A stretch of DNA of 19,441 nucleotides from an uncultured Oscillospiraceae bacterium (lineage in GTDB: Bacteria > Bacillota > Clostridia > Oscillospirales > Acutalibacteraceae). A program made the position numbers and the translations under genes. Below are positions 7,757 to 14,972 of this stretch, in pieces. The stretch spans positions 1 through 19,441 of the forward strand of contig UQDP01000027.1 of the NCBI GenBank assembly GCA_900539845.1. The letters are read 5' to 3'. The notes below the pieces were generated by a model. It saw only the letters and a list, made by a program, of their open reading frames with translations. It ran no database searches and had not been told where the DNA came from. The stretch's first letter is position 1. Each line of letters begins with the position of its first letter.

Positions 7757-8098
7757 TCAAAGGCCGAAAGAAACGGAAAGCGCCTCGTTGACCTTTCCCA
7801 TGTCGCCTCCGTCCAGTGTGCCCATCTTTTCACGAAGCCTGCGTTTATCTATGGTGCGCACCTGCTCAAGCAGCACAATACTGTCTTTGGCAAGACCGCA
7901 GTTGCCCGCGTCAACTTCAATATGTGTGGGAAGATTCGTTTTATCCTTCTGGCTTGTTATGGCGGCGGCAATGACCGTTGGCGAGAATTTGTTGCCGACG
8001 TCGTTCTGAACGATCAGCACCGGTCTTACACCGCCCTGCTCGGAGCCCACGACGGGGCTCAGATCCGCATAATAAATATCGCCGCGTTTTACAGTCAT
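7757..8098 (-). CDS. MazF/PemK-type endoribonuclease (EndoA-like), solitary
   Basis: A 113-residue protein of the CcdB/MazF fold that cleaves mRNA at short sequence motifs. The N-terminus MTVKRGDIYYADLSPVVGSEQGG, then VRPVLIVQNDVGNKFSPTVIAAAITSQ, matches the Bacillus EndoA type closely, including the conserved Arg-Pro and Thr-Ser-Gln segments of the active site. The start is the ATG at 8098, with an AAAGGTGAT site 6-7 bases away. The longer open frame to 8170 adds a basic stretch with no ribosome site. In Bacillus the antitoxin gene lies directly upstream. Here only about 200 bases separate it from divergent cotJA and no antitoxin frame fits, so any antitoxin must be encoded elsewhere. Confidence 0.9.
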   Translation of the reverse strand: MTVKRGDIYYADLSPVVGSEQGGVRPVLIVQNDVGNKFSPTVIAAAITSQKDKTNLPTHIEVDAGNCGLAKDSIVLLEQVRTIDKRRLREKMGTLDGGDMGKVNEALSVSFGL

Positions 8099-8188
8099 AA
8101 TGATCACCTTTATTTTATTTTTATTCCGTTTATAGTTTTGCCTTATTTTAACGGTTTTAAACATCCGCATTTCATTATATGCTTAAAA

Positions 8189-8215
8189 ACTTTTTTCGCA
8201 CGGCGGCATATTATA
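8189..8215 (+). promoter_or_regulatory. Possible SigK/SigE-type promoter of cotJAB
   Basis: CATATTATA (8207-8215) fits the CATANNNTA -10 box of the late mother-cell sigma factor SigK. It is preceded at 16 bases by AC (8189-8190), the reduced SigK -35 element. SigE shares the -10 box. The cotJA start is about 90 bases downstream. The match is short, so this is a suggestion supported mainly by the coat genes behind it. Confidence 0.4.
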
Positions 8216-8306
8216 GATTGAGGTGAAATTTCGAATTTTTCACTTTGAAAAAACGTGTCCGAAGCAAAAATCTTCAGGGCACGGCTAAGCGTAAAGGAGA
8301 TATACC

Positions 8307-8522
8307 ATGTTTAAATACGATGATATGTTTAATCCGAGCTTTCTGAAGAAGCCGAAAAACAGTATACCCGCTCCGCTCCCGGACGACACCACAGTTACAA
8401 TGGCTTATGTTCCGTTTCAGCAGGAGCCGGTTTTATTTGACGATACGATGACAGGGCTTAATGCCGGCACGATCTTCCCGGAACTTGACAAACCGTTTAC
8501 GGGGAAAGGAGAATTAAAATGA
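8307..8522 (+). CDS. cotJA: Spore coat protein CotJA
   Basis: A 71-residue protein. The conserved core is MAYVPFQ (about 32-38), followed by DDTMTGLNAGTIFPELDKPFTG (about 46-67), the hallmark of CotJA. In Bacillus, CotJA is a small inner spore coat component made in the mother cell and is needed for CotJC assembly. The ATG has AAAGGAG 7 bases upstream. Its TGA overlaps the cotJB ATG in an ATGA junction, implying translational coupling. The presence of the gene indicates a spore-forming host. The third member of the usual operon, cotJC, does not follow. Confidence 0.92.
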   Translation: MFKYDDMFNPSFLKKPKNSIPAPLPDDTTVTMAYVPFQQEPVLFDDTMTGLNAGTIFPELDKPFTGKGELK

Positions 8523-8758
8523 GCAGAGAAAAGATGCTTCTGAAACTTTCCGCCGCCCAGTTTGCCATGTGGGAGATGCGTGTTTATCTAGACACGCATA
8601 ACGGCAGCGAAGAGGCGCACAGGCTGTATGAAAAATATACAGCTGAATTCAACAAGCTTAAAGAGGAATTTGAAGAGAAATTCGGTCCGATAACGCTCGG
8701 CGAAAACAACAGCGATGAATGGCTGAAAGACCCCTGGCCGTGGGATAACGACTGCTGA
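8519..8758 (+). CDS. cotJB: Spore coat protein CotJB
   Basis: A 79-residue protein with the CotJB pattern: LLKLSAAQFAMWEMRVYLDTHNGSEEA (about 7-33), a helical middle with KLKEEFEEKFGPIT (about 46-60), and a tryptophan-rich end, DPWPWDND. CotJB is a spore coat protein that partners CotJA and CotJC. The ATG has AAAGGAG 7 bases upstream, inside the cotJA end. The reading frame is intact. Transcription ends at the hairpin at 8816-8842, after which the genes run on the opposite strand, so cotJC is not in this operon. Confidence 0.92.
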   Translation: MSREKMLLKLSAAQFAMWEMRVYLDTHNGSEEAHRLYEKYTAEFNKLKEEFEEKFGPITLGENNSDEWLKDPWPWDNDC

Positions 8759-8815
8759 GCGCAGAAGAAGCAAAAAGCGTTATATCCTCACAAGGTCAAA
8801 ATATGCATAAAAAAC

Positions 8816-8842
8816 AACGGAGCGCATTATCTGCGCTCCGTT
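8816..8842. terminator. Shared bidirectional terminator of cotJB and the GtrA gene
   Basis: AACGGAGCGCA (8816-8826) pairs perfectly with TGCGCTCCGTT (8832-8842). On the minus strand it is followed by GTTTTTT, a good T run. On the plus strand the trailing sequence is T-rich but broken. It lies between two convergent genes. Confidence 0.85.
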
Positions 8843-8860
8843 CCTTATTATTTATGGTTT

Positions 8861-9364
8861 TCAGTCATTATGTTCTTCCATATGAACATCCTCGGCAGCC
8901 GGGGTTTTCTTTTTCTTTGCGAAGATAATGAATTTGCTGAAAAAATAATTGAGAATAACAACGATAACGGCAAGGATCACCTTGGCAATGATCTGCCCCG
9001 TTACCTCAAAGCCCAAAACGGTGAACGAATACTCGCCGAAACCGAGCTTATCAACAAACAGCCAGAGTCCGCCCTCCTCAACGCCGAAGCTGAACAGGCG
9101 CGCCGCGAAAAATTCAACGACCTCCCGCGCAACGATCTTTATATTCCAGCTTTTGGAATCGAACACCCACAATTTGTTGGTTACATATGCGAAAATAACG
9201 GAAACGATCCAGGCTATCGCATTGTTAAGAAGATATACATGCTCGCCGAATATACGGTTCAGAAGCCAAAAAACGACGAAATTGACTACCGTTGTCAGCA
9301 CGCCGAACACAACATAGGTGATCAGTTCTTTATATTTTACAAGAAGCTCTTTTATCTTATTCAT
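8861..9364 (-). CDS. GtrA-family membrane protein (lipid-linked sugar flippase-like)
   Basis: A 167-residue protein with four membrane helices (about 14-36, 44-64, 85-104 and 124-150). It has the GtrA features YVVFGVLTTVVNFVVFWLL near the N-terminus and YVTNKLWVF after helix two. GtrA proteins are thought to move undecaprenyl-phosphate-linked sugars across the membrane. It ends in a charged tail. Its start overlaps the last 8 bases of the upstream glycosyltransferase, the usual GtrB-GtrA pairing. Together they would make and flip a polyprenyl-phosphate sugar used to decorate a wall polymer or glycan. The final acceptor enzyme is not in the window. Confidence 0.88.
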   Translation of the reverse strand: MNKIKELLVKYKELITYVVFGVLTTVVNFVVFWLLNRIFGEHVYLLNNAIAWIVSVIFAYVTNKLWVFDSKSWNIKIVAREVVEFFAARLFSFGVEEGGLWLFVDKLGFGEYSFTVLGFEVTGQIIAKVILAVIVVILNYFFSKFIIFAKKKKTPAAEDVHMEEHND

Positions 9365-10319
9365 CAGAATGATTTTCCTTTTCAGAATCTGCGCCCAAAT
9401 GATTTTTCAGTATATAAACGGGCCTGTTTTTAACCTGCACATATATTTTGGAAATATACTCGCCGAGAATACCGAGACAGAATAGCTGCAAGCCGCCGAG
9501 CAACAGCACAAGCGCAACGATCGTGGGATAACCGGGAACGCTGATTCCGAAAGCGAGTTTTTGAATGACAACAACGATCAGATAAATAATGGACGCAAGA
9601 GAAGCGAAAAAGCCTATATAAGCGGAAAGCTTCAGCGGAAAGGTGGTGAACGAAACTATGCCTTCTATTGCATATTTAAAAAGCTTTATGAAATTCCATT
9701 TGGAAACGCCGCTTTCCCTCTCCTGAACGGTATAAGGAATATATTCCGTGTTAAAGCCCACGAAGCTGAAGATGCCCTTTGAAAAGCGGTGGTATTCACC
9801 GAGTTCAAGCACGGCGTCCACCATTTTGCGTTTCATAAGCCGGAAATCAGACGCGCCGTTTACGAACGGCACCTCCGCCACTTTATTGATTATTTTATAA
9901 AAAGCGGATTTCATGGCGCTCATCAGCTTATTTTCCTTGCGCTCGTCCTGATAAGCGGTCACACAGTCTATATCCTCATTCTTTTTCATAACGTCAAGCA
10001 TTTCAAGCACGACTTCGGGGCGCTGCTGCAGATCGGCGTCAATGAGACACACCACATCGCCGCGCACACTTTTCAGCCCGGCATAGATTGCAGCCTCCTT
10101 GCCGAAATTACGGCTGAATGAGAGCACCTGGATCTGAGATTCTTTATGCTCATCATAAAGCTTTTTCAAAAGCGGATAGGTCTTGTCCTTACTGCCGTCA
10201 TTTACAAAAACAAACTCATAATCCTCGACCTTGCCCTCAAACACTCTTTTAACTTCCGAATAAAATTTTTCCACATTCCCCTCTTCGTTGTAGCAGGGAA
10301 CAACAAGCGATAATTTCAT
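9357..10319 (-). CDS. GT2 family glycosyltransferase (GtrB/DPM-like)
   Basis: A 320-residue enzyme predicted to transfer a sugar from a nucleotide donor onto undecaprenyl phosphate. The GT-A fold starts with LSLVVPCYNEEGNV. It continues with VFVNDGSKDKT (about 40-50), FSRNFGKEAAIYAGL, and the metal-binding DADLQQRPE (about 93-101). A conserved segment NGASDFRLMKRKMVDAV follows, then SGVSKWNFIKLFKYAIEG. Two C-terminal membrane helices lie at about 235-258 and 268-290, as in membrane-bound GtrB. The ATG at 10319 has an AGAGG site 7 bases upstream. It is co-transcribed with the GtrA gene. The sugar donor cannot be told. Confidence 0.9.
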   Translation of the reverse strand: MKLSLVVPCYNEEGNVEKFYSEVKRVFEGKVEDYEFVFVNDGSKDKTYPLLKKLYDEHKESQIQVLSFSRNFGKEAAIYAGLKSVRGDVVCLIDADLQQRPEVVLEMLDVMKKNEDIDCVTAYQDERKENKLMSAMKSAFYKIINKVAEVPFVNGASDFRLMKRKMVDAVLELGEYHRFSKGIFSFVGFNTEYIPYTVQERESGVSKWNFIKLFKYAIEGIVSFTTFPLKLSAYIGFFASLASIIYLIVVVIQKLAFGISVPGYPTIVALVLLLGGLQLFCLGILGEYISKIYVQVKNRPVYILKNHLGADSEKENHSDE

Positions 10320-10349
10320 ATTTAAACCTCTTAATCTGCCTTATCGCAA

Positions 10350-10370
10350 ATATTGTAACACAATATATTG
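10350..10370. promoter_or_regulatory. Palindromic possible operator upstream of the glycosyltransferase
   Basis: ATATTGT-AAC-ACAATAT (10350-10366) is a perfect 7-3-7 inverted repeat, and CAATATATTG (10361-10370) is a second overlapping palindrome. On the minus strand it contains TACAAT, a plausible -10 box. A dimeric repressor site over the promoter of the GtrB-GtrA operon is possible, but AT-rich palindromes also occur by chance. Confidence 0.35.
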
Positions 10371-10461
10371 ATAAAAACAACAATTAAATAAATATACGAA
10401 TGCTTATTAACATAAATTTCTTAAAATCCGTAATTTATTTTAAATACTAATAAAAAATTTA

Positions 10462-10515
10462 TGTAAACCGCTGTTTACACTGCGCAAAGCGGCGTTGCTT
10501 TCACCGTTTGTAAAC
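10462..10515. promoter_or_regulatory. Repeated TGTAAAC sites upstream of the acyltransferase
   Basis: TGTAAAC-CGCT-GTTTACA (10462-10479) is an inverted repeat with 7-base arms. A further TGTAAACCG lies at 10510-10518, next to an inverted GTTT at 10506. The three half-sites are about 70-120 bases before the TTG start. They look like operator sites for a LacI-like or similar regulator. No regulator is identified. Confidence 0.35.
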
Positions 10516-10586
10516 CGAAGTTAATGGAGTTTGAGCGCATTGCAGGGTATCATATAAACAAGCAAAACAAAAAGGAGGAAAAAGTT

Positions 10587-11849
10587 TTGAAAAACAAAAT
10601 ATTCTTGCCGCTTGACAATGCCGCAAAGATCTACCCTGCCGCGATGACCAAAAAATGGAACGCCGTATTCGCCATTTCGGTCTATCTGAAAGAAAAAGCG
10701 GATAAAAAAATAATGAAAAGCGCGGTTGAGGATCTTTATGAAAGGTTTCCGAGCTTTTACGTCTGCCTCAAGCAAGGCGCCTTTTGGGATTATTTTTATA
10801 AGGCGAAAAGCTCCGATATAGTAAGCGATTCTCAGGACATATGCAGACCCATTGATGTAAACGACAAAAAGCGGCCTCTTTTCAGAATAAATCTTAACGG
10901 CTGCGAGATCAGGTGTGAATTTTTTCACGCCCTGACGGACGGAGCCGGCGCAATGGAATTTGTTAAAGCGCTGATTTTAAGATATTTTCAGCTTTGCGGC
11001 TGTGAGATCGAAAATGCCGCGGCGTACGGAATAAAAGAATATACCGAATCACCCGAAAAGATTGAATATGAGGATGAATTTCTAAAGATCTATGACGGCA
11101 GCACAGGTGCTTTCAGAAAAGGCTCGGGCGCATATCAGCTTAAGCTTCAGAAAAAAACGGGGCGTTTTTACAGAGACGAGGTATGCATTTCTCTCAGCTC
11201 TCTAAAAGAACTTACAAAAAAATATGACTGCACCGTTACCCAATTTATAGCAGCGGCTTATTCGATGGCGCTTATTGATATATACAGCAAAGACTGCAGC
11301 ACGTCAAAAAAGCCGCTCCGCCTTGCCATACCCGTTAATCTGAGAAAATTCTGGAAAAGCGCAACACTCAGAAACTTTTCGTCTTTCATCACAGCCGATA
11401 TTACACCGAACGGCAAGCTTGATTTTGAAACCGTGTTATCTTCCATAAAATCGGAAATGAACAAAAAAATCAACAAAGAACAGCTTTACGGCGATGTCTG
11501 CCGCAACGTTGCAGATGAAAAGATGCTCCTATCACGCATAGCGCCGTCCTTTCTGAAAAAACCTGTCATGAAAGCGGCGTTCCGTCTTTACGGCGAAAGA
11601 AAGTACACGTCAACCGTGACAAATCTCGGCAATGTCAAGCTGCCGCCCGAAATGGCGGATAAAATAGATTTGATAACCGTCACTCTGGGAGAAACATATA
11701 TAAATCCCATCAACTGCGCAGTGGTCAGCTTTGCCGATACCCTTTGCGCCACGCTTTCCTTCGCCGGCAACGGCTTTGAAGCGGTAAGATACTTTATGGA
11801 TTTTCTATCCTCAAAAGGGCTTGAAGTCTCCACGGCACACACAATTTAA
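10587..11849 (+). CDS. Condensation-fold acyltransferase (alcohol acetyltransferase-like)
   Basis: A 420-residue protein of the chloramphenicol-acetyltransferase/condensation superfamily. The catalytic HxxxDG motif is present as HALTDG (residues 114-119), following the typical RINLNGCEIRCEFF strand. The second half contains VTQFIAAAYSMALIDIY and LRLAIPVNLRKFWKSATLRNFSSF, matching the DFGWG-like half of the fold. The N-terminus FLPLDNAAKIYPAAMTKKW matches a group annotated as alcohol acetyltransferases in Clostridia. The substrate is unknown; acylation of a cell-surface or lipid alcohol is possible. The start is the TTG at 10587, with AAGGAGG 8 bases upstream. An ATG at 10524 is in frame but has no ribosome site. 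It is a single-gene unit ending at a strong terminator. Confidence 0.8.
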   Translation: MKNKIFLPLDNAAKIYPAAMTKKWNAVFAISVYLKEKADKKIMKSAVEDLYERFPSFYVCLKQGAFWDYFYKAKSSDIVSDSQDICRPIDVNDKKRPLFRINLNGCEIRCEFFHALTDGAGAMEFVKALILRYFQLCGCEIENAAAYGIKEYTESPEKIEYEDEFLKIYDGSTGAFRKGSGAYQLKLQKKTGRFYRDEVCISLSSLKELTKKYDCTVTQFIAAAYSMALIDIYSKDCSTSKKPLRLAIPVNLRKFWKSATLRNFSSFITADITPNGKLDFETVLSSIKSEMNKKINKEQLYGDVCRNVADEKMLLSRIAPSFLKKPVMKAAFRLYGERKYTSTVTNLGNVKLPPEMADKIDLITVTLGETYINPINCAVVSFADTLCATLSFAGNGFEAVRYFMDFLSSKGLEVSTAHTI

Positions 11850-11856
11850 CAGCACA

Positions 11857-11890
11857 AAAGCCTGTATCTTTTTCAGATACAGGCTTTTTT
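11857..11890. terminator. Strong bidirectional terminator
   Basis: AAAGCCTGTATCT (11857-11869) pairs perfectly with AGATACAGGCTTT (11875-11887). It is followed on the plus strand by a run of six Ts and on the minus strand by TTTTG. It sits between the convergent acyltransferase and VTT genes. Confidence 0.92.
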
Positions 11891-11892
11891 CG

Positions 11893-12606
11893 TTATTGCT
11901 TCGATACCGCTGCCGGCTCTCTGCTTTTAAGCTTTTTCATGTATTTCATCCCGAAATACGTACCGACAAGGGAAACAACGGTGATCAGCGCAAAGATAAC
12001 AATAAACATGCCATAATTTTTATCGATCAGCTTGCTGCCGCAGTATGTTGAAGAAATAATTGCCGGTATTCTTGCGATACCTGTTATAACAAGAAACGGC
12101 AGTATCTTTGTATCGGTCAGCCCGATAAAATATGTGATGATATCCTTGGGCGTGCCCGGGATAAGGTAAATAAAAAACAGCAGAAGATATTTTCTTTTTG
12201 AGTCTTTTATAAACGCCCATTCATTGATCTTGTTCGTATCCACAAACAGATTAACGAATTTAATGCCGAACACCCTTGTCAGCAGCAGAATGATGAGCGA
12301 GCCGATCTCCGTGCCGATCATACAGTAGACGAAGCCGCCGAAGGTGCCCCAGATATAACCCGAACCGATCTCAAGCGGCTCTGCCGGGATGATCTTGATG
12401 ACCGTCTGAAACGAGCGAATAAAAACAAACATGGCGTTCGCGGGAACCGTAAAGCTGTCCAGCCACGATTTAAAAAGCTGCTGATCGCTGATGATTTGTA
12501 TCAATTCCTTGCCCAAAGTCAGATAAAGGGCAAGGAAGGAGCCGAGCACAGCAGCGCAGGAAACTGAGGCAATGATGATCTCTCTTTTGTGAAGCTTTTT
12601 CAGCAT
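11893..12606 (-). CDS. TVP38/TMEM64 (VTT domain) membrane protein
   Basis: A 237-residue multi-pass membrane protein. The VTT (SNARE-associated, DedA-like) core spans about residues 55-190. It contains VFIRSFQTVIKIIPAEPLEIGSG, then GYIWGTFGGFVYCMIGTEIGS and the re-entrant FFIYLIPGTPKDIITYFIGL. Members are linked to lipid carrier or phospholipid translocation; the precise substrate here is unknown. Its ATG overlaps the stop codon of the upstream GT8 gene by one base, so the two are translated together. This suggests a joint role in lipid-linked glycan handling. The tail is basic and cytoplasmic. Confidence 0.87.
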   Translation of the reverse strand: MLKKLHKREIIIASVSCAAVLGSFLALYLTLGKELIQIISDQQLFKSWLDSFTVPANAMFVFIRSFQTVIKIIPAEPLEIGSGYIWGTFGGFVYCMIGTEIGSLIILLLTRVFGIKFVNLFVDTNKINEWAFIKDSKRKYLLLFFIYLIPGTPKDIITYFIGLTDTKILPFLVITGIARIPAIISSTYCGSKLIDKNYGMFIVIFALITVVSLVGTYFGMKYMKKLKSREPAAVSKQ

Positions 12607-13415
12607 TACACTGCCGCTCCGAAAGTCCTGCTTTTCTCCGTCTGTTCCTGTTCCTGCTGCCAGAACACGCCGAGCTCGCCTTTATAGTTCTTTTTCCAGG
12701 GCTTATTCTTGCCGTTATAATGAACGAACACACAATTCTGCCTGACCCACTGCAGATTGATATCATTGCGGCGGTAGGTTGCCTCGTCAAGATTATAAAA
12801 GCACGGATTGACCGAGATAATCTTGTCTTTAAACAGCGCGTTGATAACATCCTGATCCGCCTGATAAAGATTTTTGCCTTTTTTGGCAATATAGCTGAAG
12901 ATCCTGTCCGCTGTGATATATTTTCTCATATTCTCAACATGGATCATCAGCACGCCGGCGTTTATATAATCGCCGTGTCTGCCGAGATGCAGACGAAGCC
13001 TGTTAAACGCCTTTATGACGCCGCGCGTATGCCCTGCTCCGGCAAAGATCATATCGCCGAAATCCATATTGTAAAACAGACGCACGGAATTCAGAACCGC
13101 AATATCGGGATCAAGATACAGGATCCTGTCCACCTCAGGCGGAAGGTATTCAAACAGCAGCAGTCGGTAATAGGTCTCCTTTGAGATACGCTTTGTAAAA
13201 TGCGCTCCTTCAAACAGATCTGAGGATATCTTTATGGGATGCAGCCTTATGCGGCTGCTCTCAATGCCGTTTGAGATATAGGACATATCCGTAAGCGTAA
13301 GAGAGCTATGCGCAATATAAACATCAAATTCATCGGGGTTGCTTGCCGTGAGCGAATTGAGCATTTTGATCAGCACATCGGCATAGTTTGAATCTATCGT
13401 AACCAGTATATTCAT
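12606..13415 (-). CDS. GT8 family glycosyltransferase
   Basis: A 269-residue retaining glycosyltransferase related to LgtC/GspA. The N-terminal nucleotide-binding strand is MNILVTIDSNY. The metal-binding DxD motif is at 102-104 (YLDPDIAV). The acceptor-side INAGVLMI is at 151-158. QADQDVIN is at 185-192, and the HxxG..KPW motif, VHYNGKNKPW, is at 231-240. Together these indicate an active UDP-glucose or UDP-galactose-type transferase. The start is the ATG at 13415, with AAGGAG 8 bases upstream. The GTG at 13424 in the same frame is too close to that site. It leads an operon with the VTT protein. The acceptor is unknown. Confidence 0.9.
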   Translation of the reverse strand: MNILVTIDSNYADVLIKMLNSLTASNPDEFDVYIAHSSLTLTDMSYISNGIESSRIRLHPIKISSDLFEGAHFTKRISKETYYRLLLFEYLPPEVDRILYLDPDIAVLNSVRLFYNMDFGDMIFAGAGHTRGVIKAFNRLRLHLGRHGDYINAGVLMIHVENMRKYITADRIFSYIAKKGKNLYQADQDVINALFKDKIISVNPCFYNLDEATYRRNDINLQWVRQNCVFVHYNGKNKPWKKNYKGELGVFWQQEQEQTEKSRTFGAAV

Positions 13416-13446
13416 AAAACACACTCCTTTTCCTTTCTTTAAGCCA

Positions 13447-13452
13447 ATTATA
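13447..13452 (-). promoter_or_regulatory. Possible -10 box of the GT8 operon
   Basis: TATAAT on the minus strand lies about 30 bases before the start codon. No good -35 hexamer is found at 16-18 bases, so the promoter is weakly supported or needs an activator. Confidence 0.35.
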
Positions 13453-13624
13453 CCCTTTTCCTTTAAAACCGGAGTAAACCAAAAATAAAGAAAAGTTAAA
13501 ATATTGTTAAAACAGCTTTAAAGCATCGCCTTAACATACTTTATAAGTGCATTTTATAAAATATGCATAAAACTGCAACGGAAAACGCAAAATCTAATAT
13601 CCACGCCGCAAAAACTAAAAAACA

Positions 13625-13661
13625 AAAAAAGAAGCCCATCTCCGCGTGTGGAAATGGGCTT
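13625..13661 (-). terminator. Terminator of the two-component operon
   Basis: AAGCCCATCTCC (13632-13643) pairs with GGAAATGGGCTT (13650-13661) with a single C/A mismatch. On the minus strand it is followed by a CTTTTTTTG tract. It starts 10 bases after the histidine-kinase stop. Confidence 0.88.
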
Positions 13662-13670
13662 GCTCCGTAT

Positions 13671-14972
13671 TTAATTGTTTGTGTTCGGAATCAGGATCTT
13701 CAAAGTAAACTTTCCGTTTTTCTGCGCGGTCGTGCAAGTGCCGTCATATTTTTCCGCCGCCTTTTTCATATTGGAAATGCCGAAACCGTGCAGGAACTTG
13801 TCCGGCTTTGCAGTGCGTCTGCCGTTTTTCGGTTCCTCCGGCACACAGTTATTCTCAATCAGGATAGATACAAAATCCTGCACCTTACCCGCTTTCACAA
13901 GGATCACACGCTGTTCTTCCGGCAGCTTCTCGCTTGCTTCGATGGCATTATCTATTCCGTTTCCGAAAAGGGTGCTGATGTCAAGCGGTTCTATGAAATC
14001 CACGCCGCTGAAATCTATAAAGGCAGAAAAATCGATATGCTTTTCACGGGCTTTCTCCGCCTTATCCCGAATGATAATATCGAGGAAGTCGTTGCCCGTG
14101 TGGATATAGTTTTCATAGTCCGCAATCTGTGAGCGTAACTCCTGTGCCATCTTGCGTGTCTCATCTGTTGCCTGAGTGCCCTCCAGTACAAGCAGGTGGT
14201 TTTTCATATCGTGGTAAATGGAGCGTATGCGTTCCTCATCTTTGAGTTTGTCCTGATAATAGGCATACTGCTGCTGAAGCTGTGCGATCCGCACCTTATT
14301 CCGCTGTTCCTGCTCTCGGAGATAAAGGAGATTTTTGGTGTACACAAAAATTATCATAAAAATGGCAGACAATATACCGCTACTGATAAATAGCGTTAAA
14401 TCTGCTGCTTTGCCCAGATTCAAAATACTGAAAGCTGCAAGGAAAGAAATTACAAAAGCAATTAAAAAAATCGCAGATAAAATAATACTATCCTTAATCT
14501 GCATCTTATACTTGAAATTTTTGAGCAACAGATAAAACACGCCAATTACAAACAAACGCACAGCAAGACCAATGGCATAAATCTCCCATCTTGTAAAAGA
14601 CTGACCATCCACTAAGGCAATTTGTTCGTTACCATATACCCAATTTCCGACACTAAAACAAATGCTTTCAGTCAGATATACCGCAGAAACAAAAAACATT
14701 TCTATAACAGTAATACCTTGACAGAGTGAGTCTTTATAGCATATTTCCAAAATTGCAACAGAGAATACAAAAATCAGCGGTACTTTCCAAGCGCCAAGTT
14801 CCGTTAACCAAGTCATGGCATAGGTCAGCACAATATATGCTATCATAGGGATAAATTTATTGATTATCGACTGAAACCGAGGCTCTTTACACAAGCACCT
14901 GCTGATTACATATAAGCAAAAGCCTTCCGTTATGGTAGAAAGAATATCCAGAGTCTGATATACCCACATCAC
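13671..14972 (-). CDS. GHKL sensor histidine kinase (AgrC-like)
   Basis: A 433-residue sensor. About six or seven membrane helices cover residues 1-210, the layout of peptide-sensing AgrC/VirS-type kinases. A coiled linker follows (REQEQRNKVRIAQLQQQY). The phospho-accepting His is in IYHDMKNHLLVLEG (about 252-265). The ATP-binding domain has the N box GNGIDNAIEAS (about 337-347) and the G box HGFGISNMKKAAEKYDG (about 392-408). It starts at a GTG (14972) directly followed by ATG (14969). A GGGGGG tract lies 7-10 bases upstream and the start overlaps the regulator's stop codon, so the two are coupled. No signal peptide gene (agrD-like) or processing protease (agrB-like) is seen nearby. The ligand is unknown. 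Confidence 0.88.
   Translation of the reverse strand: MMWVYQTLDILSTITEGFCLYVISRCLCKEPRFQSIINKFIPMIAYIVLTYAMTWLTELGAWKVPLIFVFSVAILEICYKDSLCQGITVIEMFFVSAVYLTESICFSVGNWVYGNEQIALVDGQSFTRWEIYAIGLAVRLFVIGVFYLLLKNFKYKMQIKDSIILSAIFLIAFVISFLAAFSILNLGKAADLTLFISSGILSAIFMIIFVYTKNLLYLREQEQRNKVRIAQLQQQYAYYQDKLKDEERIRSIYHDMKNHLLVLEGTQATDETRKMAQELRSQIADYENYIHTGNDFLDIIIRDKAEKAREKHIDFSAFIDFSGVDFIEPLDISTLFGNGIDNAIEASEKLPEEQRVILVKAGKVQDFVSILIENNCVPEEPKNGRRTAKPDKFLHGFGISNMKKAAEKYDGTCTTAQKNGKFTLKILIPNTNN

Noticed and set aside
8099..8306. A short antitoxin gene upstream of the MazF-type toxin
   Set aside because: No frame with a ribosome site and adequate length exists on the minus strand; the upstream codons merely extend the toxin frame.
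8870..9433. A 187-codon plus-strand open frame over the GtrA gene
   Set aside because: Mirror of a real membrane-protein gene with low-complexity polar translation and no ribosome site.
10461..10479. A catabolite-responsive element at the TGTAAAC inverted repeat
   Set aside because: The spacing between arms is four bases longer than the 14-base cre consensus, so CcpA is not supported.
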